A stretch of DNA of 64,000 bases from Folioceros fuciformis (Eukaryota > Anthocerotophyta > Anthocerotopsida > Anthocerotales), in NCBI GenBank assembly GCA_049999805.1, contig JBNGIO010006379.1:775414-839413 (forward strand), in the 5' to 3' direction. Each line of letters starts with the position of its first letter. Position 1 is the stretch's first letter. The notes under the pieces are model-generated. The model searched no databases. It was not told the origin of the DNA and was given only the letters and a program-made list of their open reading frames with translations. Of this stretch, positions 12,336 to 21,085 are shown one piece after another. Both the position numbers and the translations under genes were made by a program.

Positions 12336-12952
12336 AGTGCTAAGTGAGGATGATGAAACATGGAGTGTTGACTCGGGGGATATGATTTACCTTTGATAGA
12401 CTTGCTGTTCTGCGCTTAGCAGAATCCTGAACTCGATGTCAGCTGTGCCTGAAGTTTTGGTAGATGAAAGATGTTCTCGAAATGGACACGCGGAAGCTGT
12501 TACGCCTTTCCTGCGATGTCCTCGTTGCTTGCTTCTTCATTTCAATTCAACTCCAGTTCCTCGTTACATGAGGAACTCTAAACCACTATGGACAGAATTC
12601 GTCCATGACGGAAAATTCGTCCATACTGTCTTTAGTTGACTTCAATTGAACTCTTCCTCTTTTTACGCGACAGGGAAAAATGAATATTATTAAACTTATT
12701 TGATATATATCCTGCAATTGAACACAAAAGTAAAATAGATTGTGAACATGATATTCTCTATCATAAGCTGCCTCAAACATAAAATATTATTCTAAATATT
12801 TTACACTTATATATGAGTGTTATAGAATTCCTTTACTCTTACAACGAACGTAAGAATACCTGCTATTACAATGATATATATCATTTCAACATAGAGGACT
12901 TTACCTCATCCCTTACAACTCACAAATGCAATGACAACAATATATTGATGTA
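12336..12952. other. AT-rich start of a low-GC island
   Basis: No gene seen. Up to about 12640 the sequence has ordinary composition (3' end of methionine synthase); beyond that it becomes strongly AT-rich with short palindromic AT runs. The island continues to about 13990 and contains one gene on the minus strand. Confidence 0.5.
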
Positions 12953-13507
12953 TTAAACACCCACACTTCTGCTTATCTTATATTGAAAAAAACAGTGCTC
13001 ATCACGCAATATGGAAGCATTGTAAGCCTGTTTGCAATACCCATCTCCCTCATTCAAAAGCTTGTCCAAAGCATTTGTTAGGCAACTCCAGCAATCGACA
13101 TATAAAGCCATGTAATCCATTTTATCAAGGGATTTACCTAAGTTTGCCGTCAAAGTATCACGAAAACAATTTCCCTTGAAGTATATGCGATTTCCGTGAT
13201 CATCGTCACTATAAGCCTCATAAGGCAGCTCGTATGTTGCATCATTTGGTAGCTTCAATTCCGTGTTGTTTTCAAAACGTAAACATGTTGGAGAAATCAC
13301 ATTTTGTCTCGCATATTGTATCAAACCTGCAAAATCTGAATTTGATGTCGAAAAGCTTCCCCCGCATTGATATTTATCCCCGTACTTGGTCTTGATTCCT
13401 CCTACTATTATTTCGTCGTCTGGGATATTTGAGCAGACTAATTTTGGTATTACTGCGTTCAAGAAAATAATCATGCAATAAGTCTTTTGTAGTAGTGAAG
13501 ACTTCAT
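12953..13507 (-). CDS. Small secreted Cys-rich protein, DUF26/Gnk2-like
   Basis: Single-exon 184-aa protein; the ATG at 13507 is the first in frame. Residues 1-26 (MKSSLLQKTYCMIIFLNAVI onward) form a signal peptide. The mature part has a C-terminal pattern DCWSCLTNAL-x(9)-YC-x(3)-AYNAS-x(5)-CFFQYK, which matches the second half of Gnk2/DUF26 (stress-antifung) domains: DC-xx-C-L, then C-x(4)-A, then C-F-x-Q-Y. An earlier GNCFRD could supply the first Cys of the C-x8-C-xx-C motif, but about 16 extra residues intervene. Gnk2 proteins are apoplastic mannose-binding/antifungal proteins or receptor ectodomains; here there is no membrane segment or kinase. Codon use is AT-rich, unlike its neighbours. 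Family assignment is by eye and moderate. Confidence 0.55.
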   Translation of the reverse strand: MKSSLLQKTYCMIIFLNAVIPKLVCSNIPDDEIIVGGIKTKYGDKYQCGGSFSTSNSDFAGLIQYARQNVISPTCLRFENNTELKLPNDATYELPYEAYSDDDHGNRIYFKGNCFRDTLTANLGKSLDKMDYMALYVDCWSCLTNALDKLLNEGDGYCKQAYNASILRDEHCFFQYKISRSVGV

Positions 13508-13849
13508 ATTTCTTCCTCCTGTCACACATATTTGTGTCCATGATGGAAGTAATCCTTTGTTGTCCCCTTTTTGTATACAAGATATATTGAATGCGTTAAA
13601 AAATTTGATTCATGTTGAATAGTCTTAATGCTCGGCATATACAGATTTAATGCTTGCCAAACATAGAATATGAAAATATCTCAAGCCAAGCACGACTTAC
13701 GGTGTTTTGTTTTTTTCATATAGTTTAAGACTTTATTATTATTATTATTATTTTAATGCAACTACCTTATGTTGGGATGTTGGGTGAACCGCTAGGTGCG
13801 AAAAGGTGCGTTTTATTAAATTTTAACATCAATCGACATGCATGCGCTA

Positions 13850-13886
13850 TATATCGGGCTAAAACACTTAGTTTTAGCCCGATATA
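13850..13886. repeat. Perfect 16-bp inverted repeat with 5-nt loop
   Basis: TATATCGGGCTAAAAC at 13850-13865 and its exact complement at 13871-13886, separated by ACTTA. It sits at the edge of the AT-rich island. It could be a hairpin terminator for a plus-strand transcript, or a fold-back remnant of an inserted element. Confidence 0.7.
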
Positions 13887-14007
13887 AGATTTTAATTTTA
13901 TGATTTTTATTAGTTTTCGTCCAACGAGCCCTCGGCGCTTGGGGTACCCTGTCTGTCTACATTGTGTCTATTGACCGCGGTTCATATGGGACGCCCTGAG
14001 GTCTCGT

Positions 14008-14016
14008 AACCCTAAA
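14008..14016 (+). promoter_or_regulatory. Telo-box in eS19 promoter
   Basis: AACCCTAAA lies 46 bases before the ATG of the ribosomal protein gene. This AAACCCTAA-type motif is common in plant ribosomal-protein promoters and coordinates growth-dependent expression. Confidence 0.6.
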
Positions 14017-14061
14017 TATTCATTCAGGTCGTGGTGCGCGTAGTGCTTTGCCTTAGCAGCT

Positions 14062-14884
14062 ATGGCGGCTACGGCGAAGACCGTGAAAGATGTGTCCTCC
14101 CACGAATTTGTGCGCGCTTACGCGGCGCATCTGAAGCGTTCGGGCAAGGTAGCTTCATTGTGTTGACCTCTTCCCCTGCCCGCCGCTTTCCAGCTTCAAT
14201 GGTCTCAGGCGGCTAGGGCGACTTCGATCTGACGCTTTTCTGTGGCTCTGTGTTGTAGATCAATGTGCCCGGTTGGGTGGATATAGTGAAGACAGCCACC
14301 TTCAAGGAGTTGGCGCCCTATGATCCTGATTGGTACTACATCAGGGCTGGTACGTTCAAGACTTCGATTTTCAGTTTGTCTGTAGGTCTCGCAGTTGAAG
14401 GGAGCTCCGCTCTGTCCGTGGAGGGGTTTCCTTGTTCAAGGGATTTAGGGGTTCCGAAGTAGAGAAGGACGTTTTGTGTGCTGTAGATGTTTGCTAACCT
14501 AGCCTTGGTGTGCTTTGCTGCCGGTGAGAACAGCGTCTATGGCAAGGAAGATTTATTTGCGACAGGGAATTGGGTTGGGTGCCTTCCGGAAAATCTATGG
14601 AGGTCGGAAGAGCAACGGAGTAAGGCCCTCGCACTTCGCCAAGAGCAGTGGCGCCATAGCAAGGAATATTCTGAAGCAGCTGGAGACCTTGGACATCATC
14701 GACAAGGACCCGAAAGGGTTAGCTTTCGTGTATTCCTCCGAGTTTCGGTGCATGTTGTTAGGTTTTCGGTTCATCTGGGCTGATGTTGTTGTCTTCCTTT
14801 TGCTGCAGAGGTAGACGTATCACGTCTAGCGGACAAAGGGATCTTGACCAAGTTGCCGGTCGCATCAGCACGGCTGCTGCTTGA
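14062..14884 (+). CDS. RPS19: 40S ribosomal protein S19 (eS19)
   Basis: Four exons: 14062-14148, 14259-14349, 14534-14717, 14809-14884, giving 145 aa, the normal eS19 length. Signatures: [20 protein letters not shown] at the N-terminus, [50 protein letters not shown] and DLDQVAGRI near the end. A structural protein of the small cytosolic ribosomal subunit, needed for late 18S rRNA maturation. The first intron follows codon 29 in phase 0, and a telo-box precedes the gene. Confidence 0.97.
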
Positions 14885-15029
14885 GGGTCTCCCTCACGAA
14901 ATTTTGCCAGAGTTAGGGAGAGGATAGGAAGGTAGGGAATATTGTTTGGGTTTGCAAGTGTCGGGAGTGCACAATGTCTGGCTCCTGACAAAATTCCATA
15001 TTATGTTCGTCTATTTTCAATGAGTGACC

Positions 15030-15125
15030 ACCATCAGTAGTCTGAAGGGTGGTTTGGGGTGTTTCACCATCAGGAGTGTTGGTCTGGGTTATTTCATTAT
15101 CTGGAGCGTGGGATGGGTGAGTGTC
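15030..15125. repeat. Three degenerate units of about 30-36 bp
   Basis: Units of the form ACCATCAG-x-AG-xx-TG-x-GGGTG recur at about 15030, 15066 and 15098 (third copy ATTATCTGGAGCGTGGGATG). Confidence 0.5.
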
Positions 15126-15280
15126 TGTAGCAGGTTGGAGTCTTCGATTCTGTATGGTCTGGTCTTAAGCTGTAATCTGTTTGTCCCTTGCCTGGGCAGT
15201 GATGCGTTGGGGGGTAGGATGTCGTTCCAGCTCATGTGATACCGGCATTGTGGGTGGCCCCTCGCCTCTTTTTTTGGTTG

Positions 15281-15640
15281 TCCCTGGAAGCTGGATGATG
15301 AGCAATACATAGACCTGTTCTGATCCCGATGAGGACACAACATGCACCATCAGCTGACAGCCTCAGTCAGGGCAACCATGTAGCTTTAGCAGATGCTAGA
15401 CCTGATTGATGTAGTTTGACAATTAGGATTGAATACGTGGCAGCCTGGCGTTGTCTTTTGGTTTCGGACGGGTTCCTTAGAAGTTGTCTGTCCGTTGCTT
15501 GTGGGTTGTGTTTTCGCTGATGCAGGTCAATGCAGACCCTTCCTGGATGGCCCTTTCGAAAGCTAGATGATCATTGAATACCTCTCCTGATTCTGATGAG
15601 GACACAATATGCATCATGATCTGGCAGCTTCACTTAGGGT
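15281..15640. repeat. Dispersed direct repeat, two diverged copies
   Basis: About 90 bp at 15281-15375 recur at 15555-15640 with substitutions: GGAAGCTGGATGATGAGCA against CGAAAGCTAGATGATCATTG, then GATGAGGACACAACATGCA against GATGAGGACACAATATGCA. Looks like an old local duplication. Confidence 0.5.
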
Positions 15641-16794
15641 GCTGTTGTCGTGTTATCAGATGCGAAACCTTGTAGGCGGAGTTTGTTGTGTGATTGGTTT
15701 GCCCTTCTGTGTTAGTTTTTCCTCGCGGCAAGCATGATGCCGAAGGACGGAAAAGATGTTGCGTCCGTTTCCTTCTCTTCCTAAGTGACTCTGACATTTT
15801 TGCTTAGTATTGGAACCAGTTGCTTCAAGGTTATCTAGTAGTTCTTGACTGGTTTCATTCAATTGCCGTGGATCAGGTGGGGCAGTCAAGTGGTGACTTG
15901 ATTCGATAGTGATATGCTGTATTACCAAGTCGTAGGTGGGGTTGTTCCCCGCGATGTGCCTGGCATGCATCACCTTCCTAGCAAGCTTTTTGGGAACTCG
16001 ATCATGACTTGCGCCTAAACCTTTTCTGATGCTTATTCAGAGCGTTCTTCTTTGGCTGAGTCCTGTAGTCCCGCTCTAATGGCGCTTTGTACATCTGTTG
16101 ACTTGTGCTTTTCTGTATTATGTCAGCGCGTAGGGTTCCTTGGTGTCCTGTTACTCGTTGTTGTGATTTTGTCCATGTAACGTAGCTTATGTTCCCGGCT
16201 TACGTTACGTAAGCTGGACTACAAAGGCCCCAGCCAAACTGAGCCGGACTATACCGTCCCCGGCCGGATGGCGTGAGCTTCAGACCTTCGCCGATCCACG
16301 TGGTGGATGGCTTGTGCATTCCAGCCACCCCCTAAACGTTCCTGCCAATATCTTTTTTCCTGTCGGCGCGGTCGGCAAGAATGCGTGGACTACTGGTTGA
16401 CTGTATCAAACTGAGTGTTATCGTGCATGACTCAGCTCGACAGACTGGACAGATCTTCTGGGCAGATGAGAACGCAACTCCCTTGCGATCGCTTCGTCTC
16501 GACTCTTCATATTCTGGCAGTTCAGAGGGGCCCGGTCAGTTGTCGGGCAACGGCCGGAAAGGCTTCCTTGTGCTGGCCTGAAAGCACCTGGGATAGGGGA
16601 GGCACTGGTGGATGAGTTGCAGAAGCATCCAGGTGGATCGGAAGCACCTCTGGAAACAGTACAGGAAATGCTGGTACCGGGTCCCCATCGGCGTCTGCTG
16701 ACAAGGTCGTATTCCCGCGCAATTCGGAACTTGGGTATGGCTACATTAGGTCCAGGAGCTCCACGAGGATACCATTGGTCTACTCCTCATGGGC

Positions 16795-16862
16795 TGTGGG
16801 GTATCCTCGATTCGAGCTCCTCTGCTATGGGGTGTCCTCGATTCGAGTTTCTCTGCTGTGGC
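16795..16862. repeat. Two tandem copies of about 34 bp
   Basis: GTATCCTCGATTCGAG plus a CTCCTCTGCTATGG-like tail is followed by GTGTCCTCGATTCGAG plus TTTCTCTGCTGTGG. It lies about 200 bp upstream of the P450 start codon. Confidence 0.6.
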
Positions 16863-17011
16863 TCCTCGATGAGCTGTTGAAGATGGTTGGCTAGCTAGCT
16901 GGGCACTCCTTGCTTCCGAACACTCAGCTTCCGGACATAAGGTTGTGAGAAGAGCTTGTTTCGTTTCCCTTCGTCTTGCAGCAAGGAATAGCAGCAAGCA
17001 AGCCACCAGGC

Positions 17012-18649
17012 ATGGCATTCCCTGTGGAGCCTTGGACCGTGCTTGCTACTGCAGTTCCTGTACTTGTGGTGTGGGCGTACTTGGTGTGGAAGAATCACAG
17101 ACACTATGGGAAGAACAGGGGTCCAGTGCTCTACCCTGTGTTGGGCTCTGCGTTGGAGCTTTTGCGAAACAAGGACAGGATTCTGGACTGGGCCACGGAT
17201 TTCATGATCAAGGATCCCACCCACACGATTAGGAGTGTAAGGCCGGGAACCAGCGTGACCATCATCACTGCCAATCCCGGCAATGTGGATCACATGCTGC
17301 GCAAGAATTTCGAGAATTATCCCAAGGGAACCGACATGGGCGAGGTGCTGGAAGACCTGTTAGGGAAAGGCATCTTCAACGCCGACGGGCACTTGTGGCG
17401 GGTGCAGAGGAAGGTTGCCAGCTACGAGTTCACCACCCGGTCGCTGCGGGAGCTTGTGTGCGATACTCTGCAGAAGGAGACTCGGACGCGGATGCTCCCC
17501 TTTCTGGAGAAGGCTGCTGCATCCGGCTCGGTTTTCGACCTGCAGGGCATGCTCTTGCGCTCCTCCTTCGATACCATCTGCAACATTGCATTCGGAGTGG
17601 ACCCCGGGTGCCTGGAGCCTTCCTTCGATGCGGACTCTTCATCGCCCATTGCGAGGTTCGCAAAGGCCTTCGACACAGCCACCAGGCTCACGACGGACAG
17701 ATTCTTGACGCTAGCACCGGCTCTCTGGAAGGTGAAGCGGGCTCTCAACGTCGGAGCGGAGAGGCGGCTCCGGGAAGCTGTGGCCCAAGTGCATGATTTC
17801 GCCATGTCGGTGATCCGGCAGAGAAGGAAGGAGCTTGCCTCGGTACCGCAGCAGGGCGGCGAGGGCAGCCGCCACCTGGATCTGCTGTCACGGTTCATGC
17901 GTCTCTTGGATTCCCAGTCGTCGGAGGATTTCTCGGAGCTGGAGCGTGTGTGGTCAGAGCAGGAGGCTGCAGGGCCAGGGAGGAAAAACTTTGTCGATGA
18001 GTTCCTCAGAGACATTGTCATCAGCTTCTTTCTGGCTGGGAGGGACACGTCGTCCGTGAGTCTCTCGTGGTTCTTCTGGACGCTTTCCCATCACCCCGAA
18101 GCGGAGAGGGCCATCTATGAGGAGGTTGTGGGCGTCGTGCGCGCGAGGAAGGAGGTTTCTGCATCCTTTTCATACGACGAGCTGAAATCCATGCAATACT
18201 TGACCGCAGCCATATCGGAGTCTCTCCGACTCCACCCACCTGTGCCTGTAGACGCCAAGATCGCTCTGGAGGACGATGTCTTCCCTGACGGAACCCTTGT
18301 TCCTAGGGGAGCCAGGGTGGCGTACCATCCTTACGCCATGGGCAGGATGGAGAGCATCTGGGGACCTGACTGCACGCAGTTCAAGCCAGAGAGGTGGCTC
18401 AAGGACGGAGAGTATCAAATCGAAAGCTCCTCCAAGTTTCCTGTCTTCCAGGCAGGGCCCCGCATCTGCCTGGGGAAAGACATGGCGATGGTGCAGATGA
18501 AGTATGTGGCTGCTTCCTTTATCCAGAACTTCACTTTGACCGTGGCTCCTGGTTTCAAGCCTATTTATAAGCTGGCCCTAACCATGCCCATGAAGCATGG
18601 GTTTCCTGTCAGAGTGAGCCGCAGGCAACAAGGTACCAATTCCCTGTAA
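17012..18649 (+). CDS. Cytochrome P450, CYP86 clan, CYP94-like (copy 1)
   Basis: Intronless, 545 aa. The ATG at 17012 is chosen because the paralogue starts at the equivalent codon and no ATG lies upstream in frame. Residues about 5-25 form the N-terminal ER anchor. P450 landmarks: FNADGHLWRVQRKVASYEF (helix C), AGRDTSS in helix I near residue 345, ESLRLHPP (ExxR), YAMGRMESIWG then PERW, and heme loop FQAGPRICLGKDMA with the Cys near residue 486. These blocks fit CYP94/CYP86-clan fatty-acid omega-hydroxylases; some CYP94 members oxidise jasmonoyl-isoleucine, but substrate cannot be read here. A second copy of the same length lies 8.8 kb downstream in the same orientation. Confidence 0.92.
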   Translation: MAFPVEPWTVLATAVPVLVVWAYLVWKNHRHYGKNRGPVLYPVLGSALELLRNKDRILDWATDFMIKDPTHTIRSVRPGTSVTIITANPGNVDHMLRKNFENYPKGTDMGEVLEDLLGKGIFNADGHLWRVQRKVASYEFTTRSLRELVCDTLQKETRTRMLPFLEKAAASGSVFDLQGMLLRSSFDTICNIAFGVDPGCLEPSFDADSSSPIARFAKAFDTATRLTTDRFLTLAPALWKVKRALNVGAERRLREAVAQVHDFAMSVIRQRRKELASVPQQGGEGSRHLDLLSRFMRLLDSQSSEDFSELERVWSEQEAAGPGRKNFVDEFLRDIVISFFLAGRDTSSVSLSWFFWTLSHHPEAERAIYEEVVGVVRARKEVSASFSYDELKSMQYLTAAISESLRLHPPVPVDAKIALEDDVFPDGTLVPRGARVAYHPYAMGRMESIWGPDCTQFKPERWLKDGEYQIESSSKFPVFQAGPRICLGKDMAMVQMKYVAASFIQNFTLTVAPGFKPIYKLALTMPMKHGFPVRVSRRQQGTNSL

Positions 18650-18883
18650 GTGGTAAATTCCTGCAAGGTCTTAGTGCAATCGGGTAGGAAAATTTAGCCA
18701 AGAAAATGTTGATGGACATCGGAGGATCACAATTGTGGGCACGGCATGTACCCGTACAAAAAGGCTGTCGACCCCCGGGGTGTTTGGTGTTGTCAATGGC
18801 TTCGGTGACAATGTGCGTTCCACGAGAACGATTTGTACTATGAGAGGGTCAGTTTAATCCATCGAAGAATTGGCCGTCCTCCT
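18650..18883. other. 3' flank of P450 copy 1
   Basis: The first about 80 bases match the 3' flank of P450 copy 2 with substitutions (for example TTAGCCAAGAAA-like and GGAGGATCA segments), so the original duplication included flanking DNA. Nothing else recognised. Confidence 0.6.
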
Positions 18884-19050
18884 GACAAACGAAAAGGGCG
18901 CAGGAGCTATTGGACAGACGAAAAGAAAAGGGCGAAGGAGCTATTGGACAAACGAAAAGAAAAGGGCGCAGGAGCTATTGGACANNNNNNNNNNAGAAAA
19001 GGGCGCAGGAGCTATTGGACAAACGAAAAGAAAAGGGCGCAGGAGTAATG
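18884..19050. repeat. Tandem array of about 34-bp units interrupted by an assembly gap
   Basis: At least five units of the form AAACGAAAAGAAAAGGGCG + CAGGAGCTATTGGAC, with ten Ns at 18985-18994. The N run sits exactly inside the array, so it is a collapsed or unresolved gap and the true copy number is unknown. The GCGCAGGAGCTATTGG-x-ACA-x-ACGA core is nearly identical to the outer end of the Mutator-like element's right inverted repeat (complement of 25060-25086). Confidence 0.9.
18985..18994. other. Assembly gap (10 N)
   Basis: Ten undetermined bases within the tandem array. Frames crossing it are artefacts. Confidence 1.
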
Positions 19051-19632
19051 GCATAAGTAAAATAAGGTGAAAGTTAAAAGTAGAAAGGTGAAAGCTAAAT
19101 CTAGAGCTGTCTTGATGAAGAAGCAAGTATGCTTCTTACTGCCTTTGGAAACAAAATGTGTGTTCCAGGCAAAACCTCCTAAGAAGGATGGAGTTGTAAT
19201 GACCACTAGTATTCTAGGATGAGTGGTGTGTATCATTCCCAGTTTTAGCAGTGGCTTAGCTGTGGAGTATAAATAGGCCAGTGTTAGGGTCTTAAGGATA
19301 CGGTGATACACTGATACAAAAAGAGGCAGACAGTGAGAAGTCTAGCCTGGAGGCATAGCTGTGGAGGGCTTGAAGAGCAAGCTTGTCAGATAGAGTCGAG
19401 GGCAGTAGCCAGTGAGGCGTAGATTGCCAGACTCTTTGTAAGTATCTGGAATAAAGAGCAGCACCTAGAGGAGGTGGTCTGCGAGTCGTCAGTGGACGGC
19501 GGGCTACTTGGAGCCTAGTGCCGAGTCGTGTGAGAGGGAGTGAGTGAATTGCAAGTGGAGCGCTGCGGAGTGTTTAGACGAGATTCGAGGCCGTTGCTTC
19601 CTTTTACGCTGCGTAAGGAAGGGGGCGTTACT
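19051..19632. other. Promoter-like unit between the array and the Mutator-like element
   Basis: Contains TATAAATAG at 19268-19276 and AATAAA at 19450-19455, about 180 bases apart, with no coding potential. This is the arrangement expected of an LTR (U3-TATA, R, polyadenylation signal), but no TG...CA ends or target duplications were found, so a solo LTR is only a possibility; a non-coding transcription unit is another. Confidence 0.3.
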
Positions 19633-19858
19633 GCAGGAGCTATTGATACACACAAAGTAATGAGGCATATAACTCGAGGCCGGCGCAAATGGTTTTGCCT
19701 TCGACATCCCATATGTCATGGGGCCATGCCCACTCTCACCCACTGCGCGTGTCCACACCATCCCGTACACGTTACCGTTAAACGGCAACAGCTTGCCACG
19801 CCCGCTCCCTTACACGCCGTCCCCATGTTGTGCCTGGGGGATTAGTTTTGTTTCGAAA
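19633..19858. repeat. Left terminal inverted repeat of the MULE
   Basis: Reads GCAGGAGCTATTGATACACA from its outer end and aligns, in reverse complement, with the right repeat inward to a TTTCGAAA segment at about 19851. It preserves the uninterrupted sequence CTCATTACTTTGTGTG that the nested element split in the right repeat. Confidence 0.8.
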
Positions 19859-20223
19859 TATCAAAGACCTTTACTAACCATTTCAGTGCTTGGGTGTCGC
19901 TTGCGCCCGCCTCCAGCTGACGAACTCAAGGGGCCCAGGATTGAGATAGAACGTATGTTTCGGGCCCGGGATTGAGACACAAAGTAGGTTTTGAGCACAA
20001 TGGCCGTGTGATCCAGTATGCAGCGCCTGCACAATGATAGTGTATGGTTGTGCATTCACACAGCCTTTCCACGTTTTCACAAAGCCTTAACCCTTTGGAG
20101 AGAAAGCTTGCTCCCGTCAAATTCTTGGCTGATGTTTGGTGTCTAGTTTCACAGTTCATTTGAAGGCAAATCTTTCAGGTTTGTCTCGCCGAAAACGGCC
20201 ATCAAACTCCCCAACAATGGGTG

Positions 20224-20700
20224 GAAAACGGATGCATAACAACAAGATTACAGCATTACATTTCTTCCGGATAGCTTCATGAACTATTTGCAGAATGACC
20301 TGGCCAATATATGGAATCAAAGCCCTCTATATGGGCTACAAAATGATATGTCTGTACTTTGGTTTGGCATCCAAATGCTTGCGGTATCATTGAAAAACGG
20401 ATGCATAACAACAAGATTGCAGTAGAACTTTTTTACCAGATCGCTTCATGCACTATTTGCAAAATGCTCTGGCCAATATCTTGAATAGAAGCCCTTTGCA
20501 TGGGCTACAGAATGATATGCCTGTACTTTGGTTTGGCATCCAATGCAAAAAATGGATGCACAAGAACGAGAATGCAGCAGGAGGTTTTTGCTGATTTTTG
20601 CATGCACAGTTCATGTATTTCTATGCCCAGTATCTTGAATTGAAGGTCTATGCAGGGATTACAGAATGATATGTCTGTATTGTGTTTTGGTCCCCAAACG
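20224..20700. repeat. Three tandem copies of a 150-172 bp repeat inside the MULE
   Basis: Copies begin near 20224, 20396 and 20551. Shared landmarks: GGATGCATAACAACAAGATT, ATTTGCA-A-AATG, CTGGCCAATAT, ATGGGCTACA, AATGATATG, CTGTACTTTGGTTTGGCATC. The third copy is the most diverged. No coding potential. Confidence 0.85.
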
Positions 20701-21085
20701 ACGGAGTTCTGGTTATAAGATGGATTCCGATAATCGCGTTTGCAAGTGACTGAGCAAAGACAAAAAACGTGGCCAGCCTTTGCACAATCGGCAAGGATTG
20801 ACATTTCTACTTAATTGATTTGCTAAAGCCAGCCTTCCCTACAACTTGTTCAGCAAAAGTATGGCGCTTTGCCTTCGAAGACAGTTTCCATTATAGACGA
20901 TTTTCCCAAAACGCTTTCTTCGTCTTCAAGCTATTGTCGGACGCTTCGCTTATTGGTAAGAGGTATGGAATGTGCATTAGACTATTCTCCTCAGCTTCTG
21001 CAGCCACACCCTCTAACTGCCAGAACACACCTTGTATCAGTGCAAATGCATGGGCCTCAATGCCAGGTTTCCTCTACACTAAACT

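Larger units (their letters stand above)
13508..14061. other. Rest of AT-rich island and eS19 promoter
   Basis: AT-rich up to about 13920, including an (ATT)n run near 13735-13752 and a strong hairpin (13850-13886). After that composition returns to normal and the eS19 promoter follows. No coding sequence seen. Confidence 0.5.
14885..17011. other. Long intergenic region between eS19 and the first P450
   Basis: About 2.1 kb with no supported gene. It holds several degenerate direct repeats (15030-15125, 15281-15375 with 15555-15640, 16795-16862) and presumably the P450 promoter. The open frames here are short, use non-ATG starts and match nothing recognised. Confidence 0.55.

Noticed and set aside
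16976-17011. Longer N-terminus for P450 copy 1
   Set aside because: The extension starts with TTG; the paralogue and membrane-anchor position both support the ATG at 17012.
18833-19126. Lys/Arg-rich frames around the N gap
   Set aside because: They are produced by the 34-bp tandem array and cross undetermined bases.
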